In this document: piece by piece, positions 16,402 to 25,997 of the stretch
Numbering within the stretch: position 1 is the stretch's first letter
Layout: the number at the start of each line of letters is the position of its first letter
From: JAFDCJ01 sp964527835
GTDB taxonomy: Bacteria > Desulfobacterota > Desulfobacteria > Desulfobacterales > JAFDCJ01
Direction: 5' to 3'
Assembly (NCBI GenBank): GCA_964527835.1
Contig: CAZGNV010000015.1
Location: 16,385-80,384, forward strand
DNA length: 64,000 nucleotides
Translations under genes and position numbers: made by a program
Notes under the pieces: generated by a model
Databases searched by the model: none
Told to the model about the DNA's origin: nothing
Seen by the model: only the letters and a program-made list of their open reading frames with translations

Positions 16402-17553
16402 TCAGGGGGTGATCAGGTTCATGTCGGTCACGACGCCGAAATTGCGGAATCGGCCCTCTTTGACAATCTGGACCTGGACTTCCTTGACCACTTCGCCGAT
16501 TTCGTTGAAACCCTTAATTTCACCGGTCAGCCCCTGATAATTCCGGGTGCCGGCGATGGCGTCCCGGATGGCCTTGCCGTCGGTGCTGCCGGCCCGCTTG
16601 ATGGCATCGCAAATGATCATGAAGGCATCATAGGCCGAAGCGCCCACCATGTCCGGCTGGATCTTATAGCGGGATTCATATTCCTTGAGAAAGGTTTGAA
16701 CCTCCGGGCGGGGGTCATCGCGGTTCAAGTTGGTCACGATGACAAAGCCTTCGGCAGCCTTGCCGGCAATTTCCATTGTTTTGGGAGAATCCGCACCTTC
16801 TTCCCCCAGGATCTGGGTGTTGATGCCCATTTCCCGGGCCTGCTTGAGGATCGGACCGGTCTGAAAGTAATAACCGCTGGCAAAGATCAGGTCAGGGTTG
16901 ATTTCCTTGATTTTTGACAGGTAGGGTTTAAAGTCCTTTTCCTTGAACGGGTAGGTTTGGGCATAGGCGATTTTCGCTCCCTTGGCATACTTGTCGATAT
17001 ACTCCTTGAAGCCCTGCGCCAGGGTGCGCCCGAAATCGTTATCGCTGGTCAACAGGGCAATTCGTTTGGCCTTGAGCATATGCACGGCCACATAACCGGC
17101 GGATTTGCCCTCCACCATTCCAAGAAAACCGTTGCGAAAGCAGTAGCTGCCGGCCTTGGTGATGTCCGGGTGGACGGCATAAGCGGCCACGAAGGGGATT
17201 TGTTCATCTTCGAAGATCGGCGCCGACGCCCTGCTGGGGGTGCTGTAAGAGCCGGCCACGACTCCCACGATCCGGTCCTGCTGGATGAGTTTGCGGGCCA
17301 CCGCAACGGCTTCCTTGCCGTTGGCCCGGTCATCATAGGCGATCAATTCGACATTTTTGCCGAGCAGTCCGCCCTGGCTGTTGACCCTTTCAACCGCCAG
17401 TTTGACCGAGTTGAGAACGCTGGCGCCATCTGCAGCGGCAAATCCGGTCAGCGGCGCCATCAAACCGATTTTAACGGTGTCCGCCGCTGTGCCAGTGCCC
17501 ACCGCAAACAGCAGGATTAAACCCGTGACCATCAGCAATTTGGTGATTTTCAT
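16402..17553 (-). CDS. Liv-type ABC transporter substrate-binding protein
   Basis: Periplasmic binding protein of 383 residues with a Sec signal peptide (LLMVTGLILLFAVGTGTAAD). It belongs to the peripla_BP_6 family: KIGLMAPLTGFAAADGASV at the mature N-terminus and IAYDDRANGKEAVAVARKL in the first lobe. A good ribosome site (GGAGG) precedes the start at 17553. It is the last gene of the transporter set H-M-G-F-binding protein, directly downstream of hut genes, and is closed by a terminator. The ligand could be histidine, urocanate or another amino-acid-like compound; this is inferred from context. Confidence 0.9.
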   Translation of the reverse strand: MKITKLLMVTGLILLFAVGTGTAADTVKIGLMAPLTGFAAADGASVLNSVKLAVERVNSQGGLLGKNVELIAYDDRANGKEAVAVARKLIQQDRIVGVVAGSYSTPSRASAPIFEDEQIPFVAAYAVHPDITKAGSYCFRNGFLGMVEGKSAGYVAVHMLKAKRIALLTSDNDFGRTLAQGFKEYIDKYAKGAKIAYAQTYPFKEKDFKPYLSKIKEINPDLIFASGYYFQTGPILKQAREMGINTQILGEEGADSPKTMEIAGKAAEGFVIVTNLNRDDPRPEVQTFLKEYESRYKIQPDMVGASAYDAFMIICDAIKRAGSTDGKAIRDAIAGTRNYQGLTGEIKGFNEIGEVVKEVQVQIVKEGRFRNFGVVTDMNLITP

Positions 17554-17616
17554 TTGTGAACCTCCTTTCGGTTGTAATTTCCGGGGCCATCAAAGCCGCA
17601 TTTTTGATGTGCCCTT

Positions 17617-18357
17617 TCAGGAATCGCTTGTCCGGCGATCCTGCGATCCGGTGCCCAGGTAAACTTCTTTTATTTTCGGGTCCTCCAGCAACGATGCTGC
17701 GGCCCCCTGATGGACAATCGTTCCGGTTTCGAGGACATAGGCCCGGTGCGATATTTCAAGCGATGCAATCGCATTTTGTTCGACGATCAAAATGGTCAGC
17801 TCCCTGCGGCGGTTGAGCTGTTTGAGCACTTCAAAAACCTGGTCGACAAGCTTGGGCATCAGGCCCATGGAGACTTCATCGACCAGCAGCAGGCGGGGAT
17901 TGGAAATCAGTGCCCGGGCGATGGCCAGCTGTTGCTGCTCTCCGCCGGAAAGCGTTGCGGCCGGTTGATCATTTCTTTCCCCTAAAATCGGGAATAAATC
18001 ATATAGCCAGGCGATTTGAACGTCAAGATCTATGGTTTTGCGAAGCCCGTAGACACCGGTCAGCAGATTTTCATCAACCGTCAGCCGGGGAAACACCCGG
18101 GCCCGTTCGGGAACCATCCGGATACCGGTCCGGGCCCGCTGATGGGCGGCCAGGGAAGTGATGTCTTGGTTTTCAAAGATGATCTTGCCGTTTTTCAACG
18201 GCACAATGCCCATGATACTGTTCAAAATGGAAGTCTTGCCGGCCCCGTTGGCCCCGATGATGGACACCAGCTCTCCCTTTTGAATGGAAAAATTCACCCC
18301 TGCAACCGCGCGGATGTCGCCGTAGGCGATGTGCATGTCGTTGACTTCAAGCAGCAT
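17617..18357 (-). CDS. livF: Liv-type ABC transporter ATP-binding protein LivF
   Basis: Cytoplasmic ATPase of 246 residues with Walker A GANGAGKTS near residues 35-43, signature LSGGEQQQLAIARAL near 140 and Walker B LLLVDEVSMGLMP. The length and the HIAYGDIRAVAGVNF start identify the LivF branch. Its start overlaps the end of livG by 11 bases. It pairs with LivG to power the LivHM permease encoded upstream. The symbol indicates family, not proven branched-chain amino acid specificity. Confidence 0.9.
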   Translation of the reverse strand: MLLEVNDMHIAYGDIRAVAGVNFSIQKGELVSIIGANGAGKTSILNSIMGIVPLKNGKIIFENQDITSLAAHQRARTGIRMVPERARVFPRLTVDENLLTGVYGLRKTIDLDVQIAWLYDLFPILGERNDQPAATLSGGEQQQLAIARALISNPRLLLVDEVSMGLMPKLVDQVFEVLKQLNRRRELTILIVEQNAIASLEISHRAYVLETGTIVHQGAAASLLEDPKIKEVYLGTGSQDRRTSDS

Positions 18358-19114
18358 GTCGATGGCCCTTGCGTCCCAGGTAGGCTTCGATAACCCGTTT
18401 GTTTTGTTGAATTTCGCGCGGCGGGCCCTCGGCGATTTTGCGGCCGTGATCCAGCACCACCAGCCGGTCGCTCAGTCCCATTGCCACGCGCATGTTGTGT
18501 TCGATCAAAAGCACGGTAATGCCGTCGGCGCGGATGCTTCGAATCAGCTTTTCCAGCTGCAGTATTTCTTCATGGCGCAGACCGGAAAAGGATTCATCCA
18601 GCAGTAAAAGCTTTTTGCCGACAATCAGTGCCCGGGCGATCTCCAGGCGGCGCAAATTTCCCAGGGGCAAAAGCGCGGCTTTACGATGGGCCAGATCCGC
18701 CAGGCCGACGCGGTCCAGCACGTTCAGCGCCGCGCTGATTTCCACCTTCGATTTCCAGGAAGACCATATCTTCCCGAGGCGGGTGTACCTGGTAATACCG
18801 CGGGCGACCAGCACGTTTTCAAGCACACTCAAAGTGGCAAAGGGTTTGACGATCTGAAAGGTGCGCCCGACCCCCCGGCTGGCGATCTGGTGAGGCGTTT
18901 TGCCTTGCGTGGGTTGGCCATTAAAGAGAATTTCCCCGGCGGTAGGCTTGTAGACACCGGAAATCAGGTTGAAGCACACGGTTTTGCCGGCCCCATTGGG
19001 CCCGATGAGGCCCAGGATTTCCCGGGGCCGAATTTCAAAGCTCACCTGATCCAACGCCTTCAAGCCGCCGAAGTGTTTGCTGATGCTCTTGATTGCCAAC
19101 AGGGGTGCGTTCAT
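18347..19114 (-). CDS. livG: Liv-type ABC transporter ATP-binding protein LivG
   Basis: ATPase of 255 residues. Walker A is GPNGAGKTV near residues 37-45. The core VGRTFQIVKPFATLSVLENV is characteristic of LivG. The signature is degenerate, PLGNLRRLEIARAL in place of LSGG(E/Q), followed by Walker B LLLLDESFSGL. LivG proteins often show a relaxed signature (for example LPYGxQRRLEIARAL), so this alone does not suggest loss of function. It overlaps livM by 4 bases and livF by 11 bases, indicating tight translational coupling. Confidence 0.9.
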   Translation of the reverse strand: MNAPLLAIKSISKHFGGLKALDQVSFEIRPREILGLIGPNGAGKTVCFNLISGVYKPTAGEILFNGQPTQGKTPHQIASRGVGRTFQIVKPFATLSVLENVLVARGITRYTRLGKIWSSWKSKVEISAALNVLDRVGLADLAHRKAALLPLGNLRRLEIARALIVGKKLLLLDESFSGLRHEEILQLEKLIRSIRADGITVLLIEHNMRVAMGLSDRLVVLDHGRKIAEGPPREIQQNKRVIEAYLGRKGHRHAA

Positions 19115-19995
19115 TTTTTAGCCCCCGGTAATAAAAAAGAAAATACGCGCTGGGCCATGCTGCCTTCTCCCAGCAGCCCGCCCGGCTGAAACCGGATCAT
19201 CAAAAGCAGCAGCAGCATATAGAACAAAAAACGATAATCCACCAGGGGCCGAAACACTTCCGGCAAGGCCCCTAGAATCAATGCGCCGACAACAGGTCCC
19301 CAGAGCGTTCCCATGCCGCCCAGCACAATGATGCTGAGCAGTAAAACCGAAACCGGAAAAGAAAAATCCGAAGCGCTGATAAAGCGGATATAATGGGCGT
19401 ACAGGGCACCCCCCAGCCCGGCCATGGCGGTTCCAATGACAAAGGCCAGCAGTTTGTAACGCACCGGGGAGATGCCCATGCTGGCGGCGGCCGCTTCTTC
19501 TTCCCGCAGCGCAAAGCAGGCCAGTCCCCCCCAGCTGCGGACAAACCACCAGCAGAACAGCAGTACCAGCAGCAGAAAGAACAGGCACAGCAGAAAAAAG
19601 GTTACTCCCTTGAGCTTGACGCCGAAAAGCATGATGCGCGGAATCCCGCCGATGCCCAGGGCACCGCCGAAAAACGGAATATAGAGAAATATGGCTTCCA
19701 CAATGAAGTTGATCCCGATGGTGGTGATCGCCAGAAAGTCTTCTCTTACCCGCAGACTGGGAAGTCCGAGCAAAAGACCGATCAAAGCCGTGATGGCGAT
19801 GACCAGGGGCAAACCCGCCCAAAACGACAGGCCGGCTTTGGTTGCCAGCAGGGCGGCGCTGTAAGCGCCGATACCGAAAAAGGCGGCATGGCCCAGCGAG
19901 ATCTGACCGGCGAAGCCCACGATCACATTCAGCCCGCAGGCCACGATGGCGTTAATGCAAATCAGGGTTGCAATGGTGATGACATAAGCGTTCAA
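19111..19995 (-). CDS. livM: Liv-type ABC transporter permease LivM
   Basis: Inner-membrane permease of 294 residues with about eight to nine hydrophobic segments. The family motif GYAGQISLGHAAFFGIGAY appears here as GFAGQISLGHAAFFGIGAY near residues 28-46. A cytoplasmic coupling segment reads ALREEEAAAASMGI. It lies 117 bases downstream of livH and overlaps livG by 4 bases. Together with LivH it forms the channel for the ligand of the binding protein at 16402. Confidence 0.9.
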   Translation of the reverse strand: MNAYVITIATLICINAIVACGLNVIVGFAGQISLGHAAFFGIGAYSAALLATKAGLSFWAGLPLVIAITALIGLLLGLPSLRVREDFLAITTIGINFIVEAIFLYIPFFGGALGIGGIPRIMLFGVKLKGVTFFLLCLFFLLLVLLFCWWFVRSWGGLACFALREEEAAAASMGISPVRYKLLAFVIGTAMAGLGGALYAHYIRFISASDFSFPVSVLLLSIIVLGGMGTLWGPVVGALILGALPEVFRPLVDYRFLFYMLLLLLMIRFQPGGLLGEGSMAQRVFSFLLPGAKK

Positions 19996-20112
19996 TGACT
20001 GACCTCAAGTTGCTTGCACTGGTGAAAACAGGCAACACAACCATTTTTTTACCATTTATTCATCCTTGAAAACCGGGTCCTCTGGGCCAGGATTCTTTGC
20101 AAACAACTGCCG

Positions 20113-20976
20113 TTAGCGCGAACCCAGCAAACCTTCCGAGCGCCACATGAGAACCGCGATCATGGCGATAAAGGCCAATGCGTCTCTGGGCAGCGGGATA
20201 TCGGCATAGCCGATAAGCAGCGTTTCCGCCACCCCGAGCAGCAGCGATGCAATCACTGCCCCGGGAACAGATCCCAGGCCGCCGACCACGATCAGCGCCA
20301 GGGTCTTGTATGCGGGAACAGCCCCCATGGTTGGATACACCTGGTTGTAATAAATGCCCACCAGGGTCCCGGCCAGCGCCGCAATGGCCGATCCGATCGC
20401 AAAAGTGAGGCTGACGATCAGGTGGCTGTTGATTCCCATGGCGTCTGCAATGGGAATGTCCTGGGATACGGCCCGCATGGCCAGCCCCATCTCTGTCCTG
20501 CTGGTAATATACCAGAGGATAATTAACACCAGGGCGGTGATGCAATATACGGCCGTCAAAGTCGACGATATGGTAAATCCGGCGATTTGAAGCTGCGCAA
20601 AGGGCAGTGCGGCCGGAAAGGTCAAAATCTGAGGCCCGGCAACCAGGCGGCAGAGCTCTTCGATGGCCAGCAGGACAGCAATGCTGCCGATCAGGGGGAC
20701 ATAGGGCGGATATTTGAGCAAAGGATAGTAGACAAAGCGTTCAATGCCCACCCCGAGCAGCGCGCAAAAAACCATGCTGCCGGCCACCCCGATCAGCAGG
20801 CTGCCGCTTGCTTTGAAAAGGAAAAGGCCGGTGTAAGCCCCGATGGTGTAGATGCCGGCATGGGCAATGTGCAGGATCCTTAATATGCCATACACCAGTG
20901 CCAGCCCCAGGGTGATCAGGGCATAGATCGACCCCATGGCCAATCCGTTTAACAGTTGTTCGAAAAATAACTGCAT
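20113..20976 (-). CDS. livH: Liv-type ABC transporter permease LivH
   Basis: Inner-membrane permease of 287 residues. The N-terminus QLLNGLAMGSIYALITLGLALVYGILRILHIAH is the LivH signature, here spanning residues about 7-40. The cytoplasmic coupling loop reads MRAVSQDIPIADAMGINS. It is the first transporter gene after the hut block, 57 bases downstream of the cyclodeaminase gene. That position suggests the transporter serves histidine or an imidazole derivative, although the family is broad. Confidence 0.9.
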   Translation of the reverse strand: MQLFFEQLLNGLAMGSIYALITLGLALVYGILRILHIAHAGIYTIGAYTGLFLFKASGSLLIGVAGSMVFCALLGVGIERFVYYPLLKYPPYVPLIGSIAVLLAIEELCRLVAGPQILTFPAALPFAQLQIAGFTISSTLTAVYCITALVLIILWYITSRTEMGLAMRAVSQDIPIADAMGINSHLIVSLTFAIGSAIAALAGTLVGIYYNQVYPTMGAVPAYKTLALIVVGGLGSVPGAVIASLLLGVAETLLIGYADIPLPRDALAFIAMIAVLMWRSEGLLGSR

Positions 20977-21033
20977 CGGTTGTTTGCCCAGTTGGTTGCG
21001 GGCCGCCCAAAATGCGCAACCCCAATTGACCGG

Positions 21034-21651
21034 CTAGACGCTCACAGCAGAAAGTATCTCTTTTTCCATTGCCCGGGCCTGCTGTTCCAGTTCGTTTGCC
21101 TGGGCGTTCAATTGGGCGGCAAACGCATCGTCTTCAATGGAGGCCAGATTGATTCTGACGTTGAAAATTGCCGCCAGCACGGCGGTTCTGGCATTCATGG
21201 CGGCCACCGCCCCATCGCTGGCCGCATTTTTATTGCCCTGTTTGACCGCCTGGCCCGCCAGTTCAAGAACCGCCAGCGCCTGCTGTGCGACTTCCAGCGG
21301 AACCAGGGCCGCCTGCTTGATGGCCTGCTGGATTTTACGGCTTCGCGCTGCCTTTTGTGCATCGTTGCCCTTGGGCAGCTTGAAGGCCGCCATCACCTGG
21401 CTGTAGGCATCGGCATCGGCATCGATGGCGGCCGTCAGTTTGCGCCGCAGCAAAGACGCCTGATCGGCAATGGTTCGCATCTGCCCCTCGACGGTGGCAT
21501 ATCCTTTTTTGCCGATGGTCAGCCCGGCCACCATTTCCGTCAGTGCGGCGGCCAACGCGGCGTTTAAGGCGGCCACACTGCCGCCGCCGGGAACCGCGGT
21601 TGCCGCGGCTGCTTTTTCCAGGTACTGCGTGATTTTCAGATCGACTAACAA
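21034..21651 (-). CDS. formimidoyl-THF cyclodeaminase (FTCD_C family)
   Basis: Protein of 205 residues from the FTCD_C family, which converts 5-formimino-THF to 5,10-methenyl-THF with release of ammonia. The signature PGGGSVAALNAALAAALTEMVAGLT lies near residues 21-45, followed by a long helical bundle. It is a stand-alone version of the second half of the animal bifunctional enzyme. Its start overlaps the end of hutI by 7 bases. With FtcD upstream it carries the histidine ring carbon into the folate one-carbon pool. A methenyl-THF cyclohydrolase (FchA) reading is possible, since the two activities share this fold. Confidence 0.88.
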   Translation of the reverse strand: MLVDLKITQYLEKAAAATAVPGGGSVAALNAALAAALTEMVAGLTIGKKGYATVEGQMRTIADQASLLRRKLTAAIDADADAYSQVMAAFKLPKGNDAQKAARSRKIQQAIKQAALVPLEVAQQALAVLELAGQAVKQGNKNAASDGAVAAMNARTAVLAAIFNVRINLASIEDDAFAAQLNAQANELEQQARAMEKEILSAVSV

Positions 21652-22934
21652 TATGTCATCCCCCTTTTGTGTTTGTCAAAAACAAGGTTGCCCTGCTTGA
21701 CGACTTTTTCCACGCAGCTGACCGCCAGGTGGTACGGAATGAAATGATAGGACGGGTGTTCCAGGATCACCAGGTCTCCCTGTTTGCCGACGTCCAGGCT
21801 GCCGATGGTATCGGCCCGGCCGAGGGCGGCCGCGGCGTTGATGGTCATGGCTGAAATGGCTTCTTCGGTGGTGATGCCCATGTACAGGGTCGCCAGGGCG
21901 AAGATCAGCGGGATGGACTCGGTAAAGCAGCTGCCCGGGTTAAAATCGGTTGCCAGGGCCACGGCCCCGCCGGCGTCAATGATGTGCCGCCCCCGGGCAT
22001 AGGGCTCTTTCAGGCTGAAGGCGGTGGCGGGCAGCAGGGTGGCGACCACCCCCGCGGCGGCCATGCGGCGCAGGCCTTCATCGGAGGCGCGCAGCAGGTG
22101 GTCGGCTGAAACGGCTCCCAGCTCGGCGGCCAGCTCGGCCCCGCCGGTCTGTACGATTTCATCGGCGTGCAGCTTTGGTCTTAATCCCAGTTCGGCGGCA
22201 CGGCTTAAAAGCCGCCGGGACTGGGCGACGGTAAAAACATTTTTTTCGCAGAAGATGTCGCAAAATTGGGCCAGTTGACGCCCGGCCACCTCCGGCAGGA
22301 CATCGGCGATCATGAAATCAATGAAGTCATCTGCGCGGCCCTGATAGTCGGCGGGAATGGCATGGGCCCCCAGGAAGGTGGGCACAATGTCGACATAGTG
22401 GACCTGGTCCAGGTGGGCCATGACTTCCAGCTGCTTGATTTCCGTGTCGCGGTCCAGGCCGTAGCCGCTTTTGCCCTCCACCGTGGTCACACCGAAGGCC
22501 AGCATGGAGTCCAGCCGCTGGATGCCGGTCTGGAGCAGTTCGTCCGCCGTGGCGCGCCGGGTGGCTTCCACCGTGTTGACGATGCCCCCGCCGCGGTTCA
22601 TGATCTGCATGTAGCTGTCTCCGCGCAGGCGCCAGGAGAATTCTTCGGCCCGGTAGCCGCCGAAGACAAAGTGGGTGTGCGAATCCACAAACCCGGGCAG
22701 CACCGCCTTGCGGCGCGCATCGATGACATCAAACTCGCTGAGATCAAGACCGGAGCTTTCCAGCCGGGCTTCAATTTCTTTTGTTGTTCCCACGGCATCG
22801 ATACGGCCTTCCCTGACCACCAGGGCCCCGTCGCAGATCAGGTGCAGCTCCGCCATCTCCCGGCCCTTTTTGGCGGCCGAGCCGCTGCAGGTGACCAGCT
22901 GGGATGCGTTTTTAATAATGATATTGCCGTTCAT
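21645..22934 (-). CDS. hutI: imidazolonepropionase
   Basis: Amidohydrolase-family enzyme of 429 residues that opens 4-imidazolone-5-propanoate to formiminoglutamate in the cytoplasm. The first metal-binding motif is GFVDSHTHFVFGG near residues 73-85 (HxH). Later ligands are in KLHADE and ALATDFNPGS. The start at 22934 is taken because the upstream extension overlaps an intergenic segment with no homology-like sequence. It follows ftcD by 58 bases and overlaps the cyclodeaminase gene by 7 bases, within an operon with hutU. Confidence 0.93.
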   Translation of the reverse strand: MNGNIIIKNASQLVTCSGSAAKKGREMAELHLICDGALVVREGRIDAVGTTKEIEARLESSGLDLSEFDVIDARRKAVLPGFVDSHTHFVFGGYRAEEFSWRLRGDSYMQIMNRGGGIVNTVEATRRATADELLQTGIQRLDSMLAFGVTTVEGKSGYGLDRDTEIKQLEVMAHLDQVHYVDIVPTFLGAHAIPADYQGRADDFIDFMIADVLPEVAGRQLAQFCDIFCEKNVFTVAQSRRLLSRAAELGLRPKLHADEIVQTGGAELAAELGAVSADHLLRASDEGLRRMAAAGVVATLLPATAFSLKEPYARGRHIIDAGGAVALATDFNPGSCFTESIPLIFALATLYMGITTEEAISAMTINAAAALGRADTIGSLDVGKQGDLVILEHPSYHFIPYHLAVSCVEKVVKQGNLVFDKHKRGMTYC

Positions 22935-22992
22935 GATTAATGATCCCGTAAAAAGTTCAATTTTTCGCTCCGCAAGCCTTTGCGGGCCGCCA

Positions 22993-23898
22993 TTATTCCC
23001 AGATGCGCGCTTCCAGCACCTGCTCCATGGAAAATTGCTCGAGGCCCAGGTAATAGGCCGCCGCATCGATCAGGGCTTCCATGGGCACCAGCCCGATGAT
23101 TTCACTGCCCACCACGCTGACCCCCCAGCGGCGGGCCTCGATGCGGATCAGCTCGAAGGCCCGGTACAGGGCGGTTCTGGAATAGTCGGTCATGTTCATG
23201 GAAACCTGGACGATGCCCCTGTCCTTTAGCGCGATACCGATGGCTTTGCAATAGCGCAGCCCGCCGCCGATGTGGCGCACGTTTTTGGCTATCCGGTCGG
23301 CGATTTCAAGATCGTCGGTGTCCAGGTTGACGTTGTAGGCCACCAGGGGCATGCGCGCGCCCATGGCCGTCACCCCGGCGGTGGGGTGGATTTTTGGCGG
23401 CCCGAAGTCCGGCGCCCACTGGGGCTGTTTTATTTTTTCCGCCATGCCCTCGAACTGACCCTTGCGGATGACCGCCAGGTTGCGCCTTTCGGGCCGGCTG
23501 GCCGACTGCTCGTATAAAAATACGGGCAGTTCAAATTTTTCAGCCACCGCAGCGGCAACTTCTTTGGAAAATTGCACCGCCTCTTCCATGGTTACATTTT
23601 TCACCGGGATGAAGGGCACCACGTCCACGGCTCCCATGCGGGGGTGCTGCCCCTGGTGGGTGCGCATGTCGATGGCCTCGATGGCCGCATCCATTGCCGC
23701 CATCACCGCTTCCTGCAACGGCTCAGGCTCTCCGACCACCGTCACCACCAGGCGGTTGTGATCTTCATCGCGCTGGTAATCCAGCAGTTTGACGCCTTTT
23801 TTGGCCCGGAAGGGCTGCACGATGGTTTCAATCTTTTCAAGGTCGCGGCCTTCACTGAAGTTGGGCACGCATTCGATGATTTTTTTCATAACATTCAT
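22993..23898 (-). CDS. ftcD: glutamate formimidoyltransferase
   Basis: Enzyme of 301 residues that moves the formimino group of N-formimino-L-glutamate to tetrahydrofolate, giving glutamate. Family hallmarks are IIECVPNFSEGRD at the N-terminus, DxDHNRLVVT (here DEDHNRLVVTVVG), HQGQHPRMGAVDVVPF near residues 81-96 and the C-terminal EIIGLVPMEAL. A ribosome site GGAGG precedes the ATG at 23898. It is the N-terminal-domain-only bacterial form; the cyclodeaminase is a separate gene two positions downstream. Its presence shows that this hut pathway is the folate-linked type and needs no formiminoglutamase. Confidence 0.94.
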   Translation of the reverse strand: MNVMKKIIECVPNFSEGRDLEKIETIVQPFRAKKGVKLLDYQRDEDHNRLVVTVVGEPEPLQEAVMAAMDAAIEAIDMRTHQGQHPRMGAVDVVPFIPVKNVTMEEAVQFSKEVAAAVAEKFELPVFLYEQSASRPERRNLAVIRKGQFEGMAEKIKQPQWAPDFGPPKIHPTAGVTAMGARMPLVAYNVNLDTDDLEIADRIAKNVRHIGGGLRYCKAIGIALKDRGIVQVSMNMTDYSRTALYRAFELIRIEARRWGVSVVGSEIIGLVPMEALIDAAAYYLGLEQFSMEQVLEARIWE

Positions 23899-23913
23899 AG
23901 GGCCTCCCGGGTT

Positions 23914-25959
23914 TTATTTTTCAGATTTTGCAAAGGCCTCCGCCACCAGCCGCGCAACCAGGCCGTCATCGGCGATAAACGGCAGGGTGATGTGGTCCGT
24001 ATCCGGCCGCCTCTGATTGTAGTCCATGCCGGTCTCGATGGCCGGCTCGTTGCCGGCCCAGGCCCTTCTGGCAACCCCTCCCATGACATCCCAGGCCATG
24101 GCGCGTTTGATGATCTCATCGACCCGCTTGCTGCCGTCGAGCACCAGCCCGAAGCCGCCGTTGATGGCCTTGCCGATTCCCACCCCGCCGCCGTTGTGCA
24201 GGGTCACCAGGCTCATGCCCCGGGCGGCGTTGCCCGCAAAACAGTGGGTGGCCATGTCGGCCATGATGTTGCTGCCGTCCTTGATGTTGGCCGTTTCGCG
24301 AAAAGGTGAATCCGTGCCTCCCGTGTCGTGGTGATCGCGGCCCAGCATCACCGGTCCGATTTCTTTGCTGCGCACCATGGCGTTGAATTTCAGCGCGATT
24401 TTCATCCGGCCCTCGGCGTCCTGGTATAGGATCCGGGCCTGGGTGCCCACGACGAGCCGGTTTTGGGCGGCATTTTTGATCCACAGGTAGTTGTCCCGGT
24501 CCTGGAACCGGCGCGTCGGGTCGATGCAGTCCATGGCTGCCCGGTCGGTTTTTTGCAGGTCCTGTTTTTTGCCGCTCAGGCACACCCAGCGAAAGGGGCC
24601 GTAGCCGTAGTCAAACATGATCGGTCCCATGAGGTCCTCAACATAGGACTGAAAAATAAATCCGTCCAGGGGATCTTTGCCGTTTTTGCAGATTTCGGTA
24701 ACCCCGGCATCATAGACGGCCTTTAAAAAACTGTTGCCGTAGTCGAAAAAATAGGTGCCGCGCCCGGTCAGGGTTTTGATCAGTTCGTAGTGGTGCCGCA
24801 GGGTGGCGTCCACCATTTCCCTGAAACCGGCATGCCCGCTTTTGAGCAGCTCGGTGCGCTGTTCAAAGGAGACGCCCTGGGGGCAGTAGCCCCCCTCATA
24901 GACGGCATGGCAGGAAGTCTGGTCGGACAGCAGGTCGATTTTAACGTCGTTGGCCGCGGCGTATTCCAGCAGGTCCACTACGTTGCCGTGAAAGGCGATG
25001 GTGATGCTCTTGTTTTGCTGCTGATATTCGGTCGCCAGGCTGAAGGCCTCGGCGGCTTCGTTCACGGCGCAGGTGATCCAGCCCTGGTCCAGGCGGGTTT
25101 GAATCCGGGATTTGTCGACCTCGGCAATGACGGCCACCCCGTTGGCGATCTCGACGGCCTTGCCCTGGGCGCCGCTCATGCCACCCAGACCCGACGAGAC
25201 AAACAGGCGTCCGGCCAGGTCCTCATCTTCAGGGATGCCGAGCTTGGTGCGGCCGGCGTTGAGAATGGTGCTGTAGGTTCCGTGGACGATGCCCTGGGGG
25301 CCGATGTACATCCAGCCGCCGGCGGTCATCTGACCGTAGTTGGCCACCCCCAGCGCCATGGCCCGGTGCCAGTTTTCCTGGTCATCGAAACAGCCCACCA
25401 TCAAAGCATTGGTGATGATTACCCGGGGCGCCTGGGGCGATGAAGCGAAAAGTCCCATCGGATGCCCCGAGGCCACCACCAGGGTCTGGTGGCGGGTCAA
25501 CTCTTCCAGGTAGCGCTGGATCAGCCGGTACTGCATCCAGTTCTGGCAGACCTGGCCGGTTTCGCCGTAAGTCACCAGTTCGTAAGGATACAGGGCGACG
25601 TCAAAATCCAGGTTGTTGTCGATCATCACCTGAAAGGCCTTACCTTCGATGCACCGCCCGCGGTATTGACCGATGGGGCGGCCCTTGATGGCGCCCGGCG
25701 GCCGGAAGCGGTAGCCGTAGATGCGTCCGCGGGTCAAAAGCTCATCTAAAAATTCAGGGGCCATAGTACGGTGCCACTTTGCGGGAATGTAGCGCAGGGC
25801 GTTTTTCAGCGCCAGCTCGGTTTCCTTCGGCGTCAGGGTGAAATGCCGCGCCGGCGCCCGGCGGATGCCGGCAACAAAATCCGGGGCATCCGGCAGGTCT
25901 TTGAGTATTTCGTCCAGCTGGATTTTCATGGCCCGGGAAATGTCCATATTGGTTATCAT
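23914..25959 (-). CDS. hutU: urocanate hydratase, long (UROC1-like) form
   Basis: NAD-dependent hydratase of 681 residues converting urocanate to imidazolonepropionate. The NAD-binding segment SSGLGGMSGAQGKA lies near residue 255. The region DQTSCHAVYEGGYCPQG resembles the animal and spirochaete long form rather than the roughly 555-residue Pseudomonas type. The C-terminal block GRDHHDTGGTDSPFRET is well conserved. The start at 25959 has GGAGG 9 bases upstream; a TTG at 25968 is the alternative. It lies 15 bases upstream of ftcD, in one operon. Thiourocanate or methylurocanate as substrate cannot be excluded from sequence. Confidence 0.92.
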   Translation of the reverse strand: MITNMDISRAMKIQLDEILKDLPDAPDFVAGIRRAPARHFTLTPKETELALKNALRYIPAKWHRTMAPEFLDELLTRGRIYGYRFRPPGAIKGRPIGQYRGRCIEGKAFQVMIDNNLDFDVALYPYELVTYGETGQVCQNWMQYRLIQRYLEELTRHQTLVVASGHPMGLFASSPQAPRVIITNALMVGCFDDQENWHRAMALGVANYGQMTAGGWMYIGPQGIVHGTYSTILNAGRTKLGIPEDEDLAGRLFVSSGLGGMSGAQGKAVEIANGVAVIAEVDKSRIQTRLDQGWITCAVNEAAEAFSLATEYQQQNKSITIAFHGNVVDLLEYAAANDVKIDLLSDQTSCHAVYEGGYCPQGVSFEQRTELLKSGHAGFREMVDATLRHHYELIKTLTGRGTYFFDYGNSFLKAVYDAGVTEICKNGKDPLDGFIFQSYVEDLMGPIMFDYGYGPFRWVCLSGKKQDLQKTDRAAMDCIDPTRRFQDRDNYLWIKNAAQNRLVVGTQARILYQDAEGRMKIALKFNAMVRSKEIGPVMLGRDHHDTGGTDSPFRETANIKDGSNIMADMATHCFAGNAARGMSLVTLHNGGGVGIGKAINGGFGLVLDGSKRVDEIIKRAMAWDVMGGVARRAWAGNEPAIETGMDYNQRRPDTDHITLPFIADDGLVARLVAEAFAKSEK

Positions 25960-25997
25960 CGTCTGCAACCTCCCGTGTTGTTGTCTGTCTGTGGCTG

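Noticed and set aside
22935..23066. N-terminal extension of imidazolonepropionase by 44 residues
   Set aside because: The extra residues overlap the ftcD end and look unlike any HutI N-terminus.
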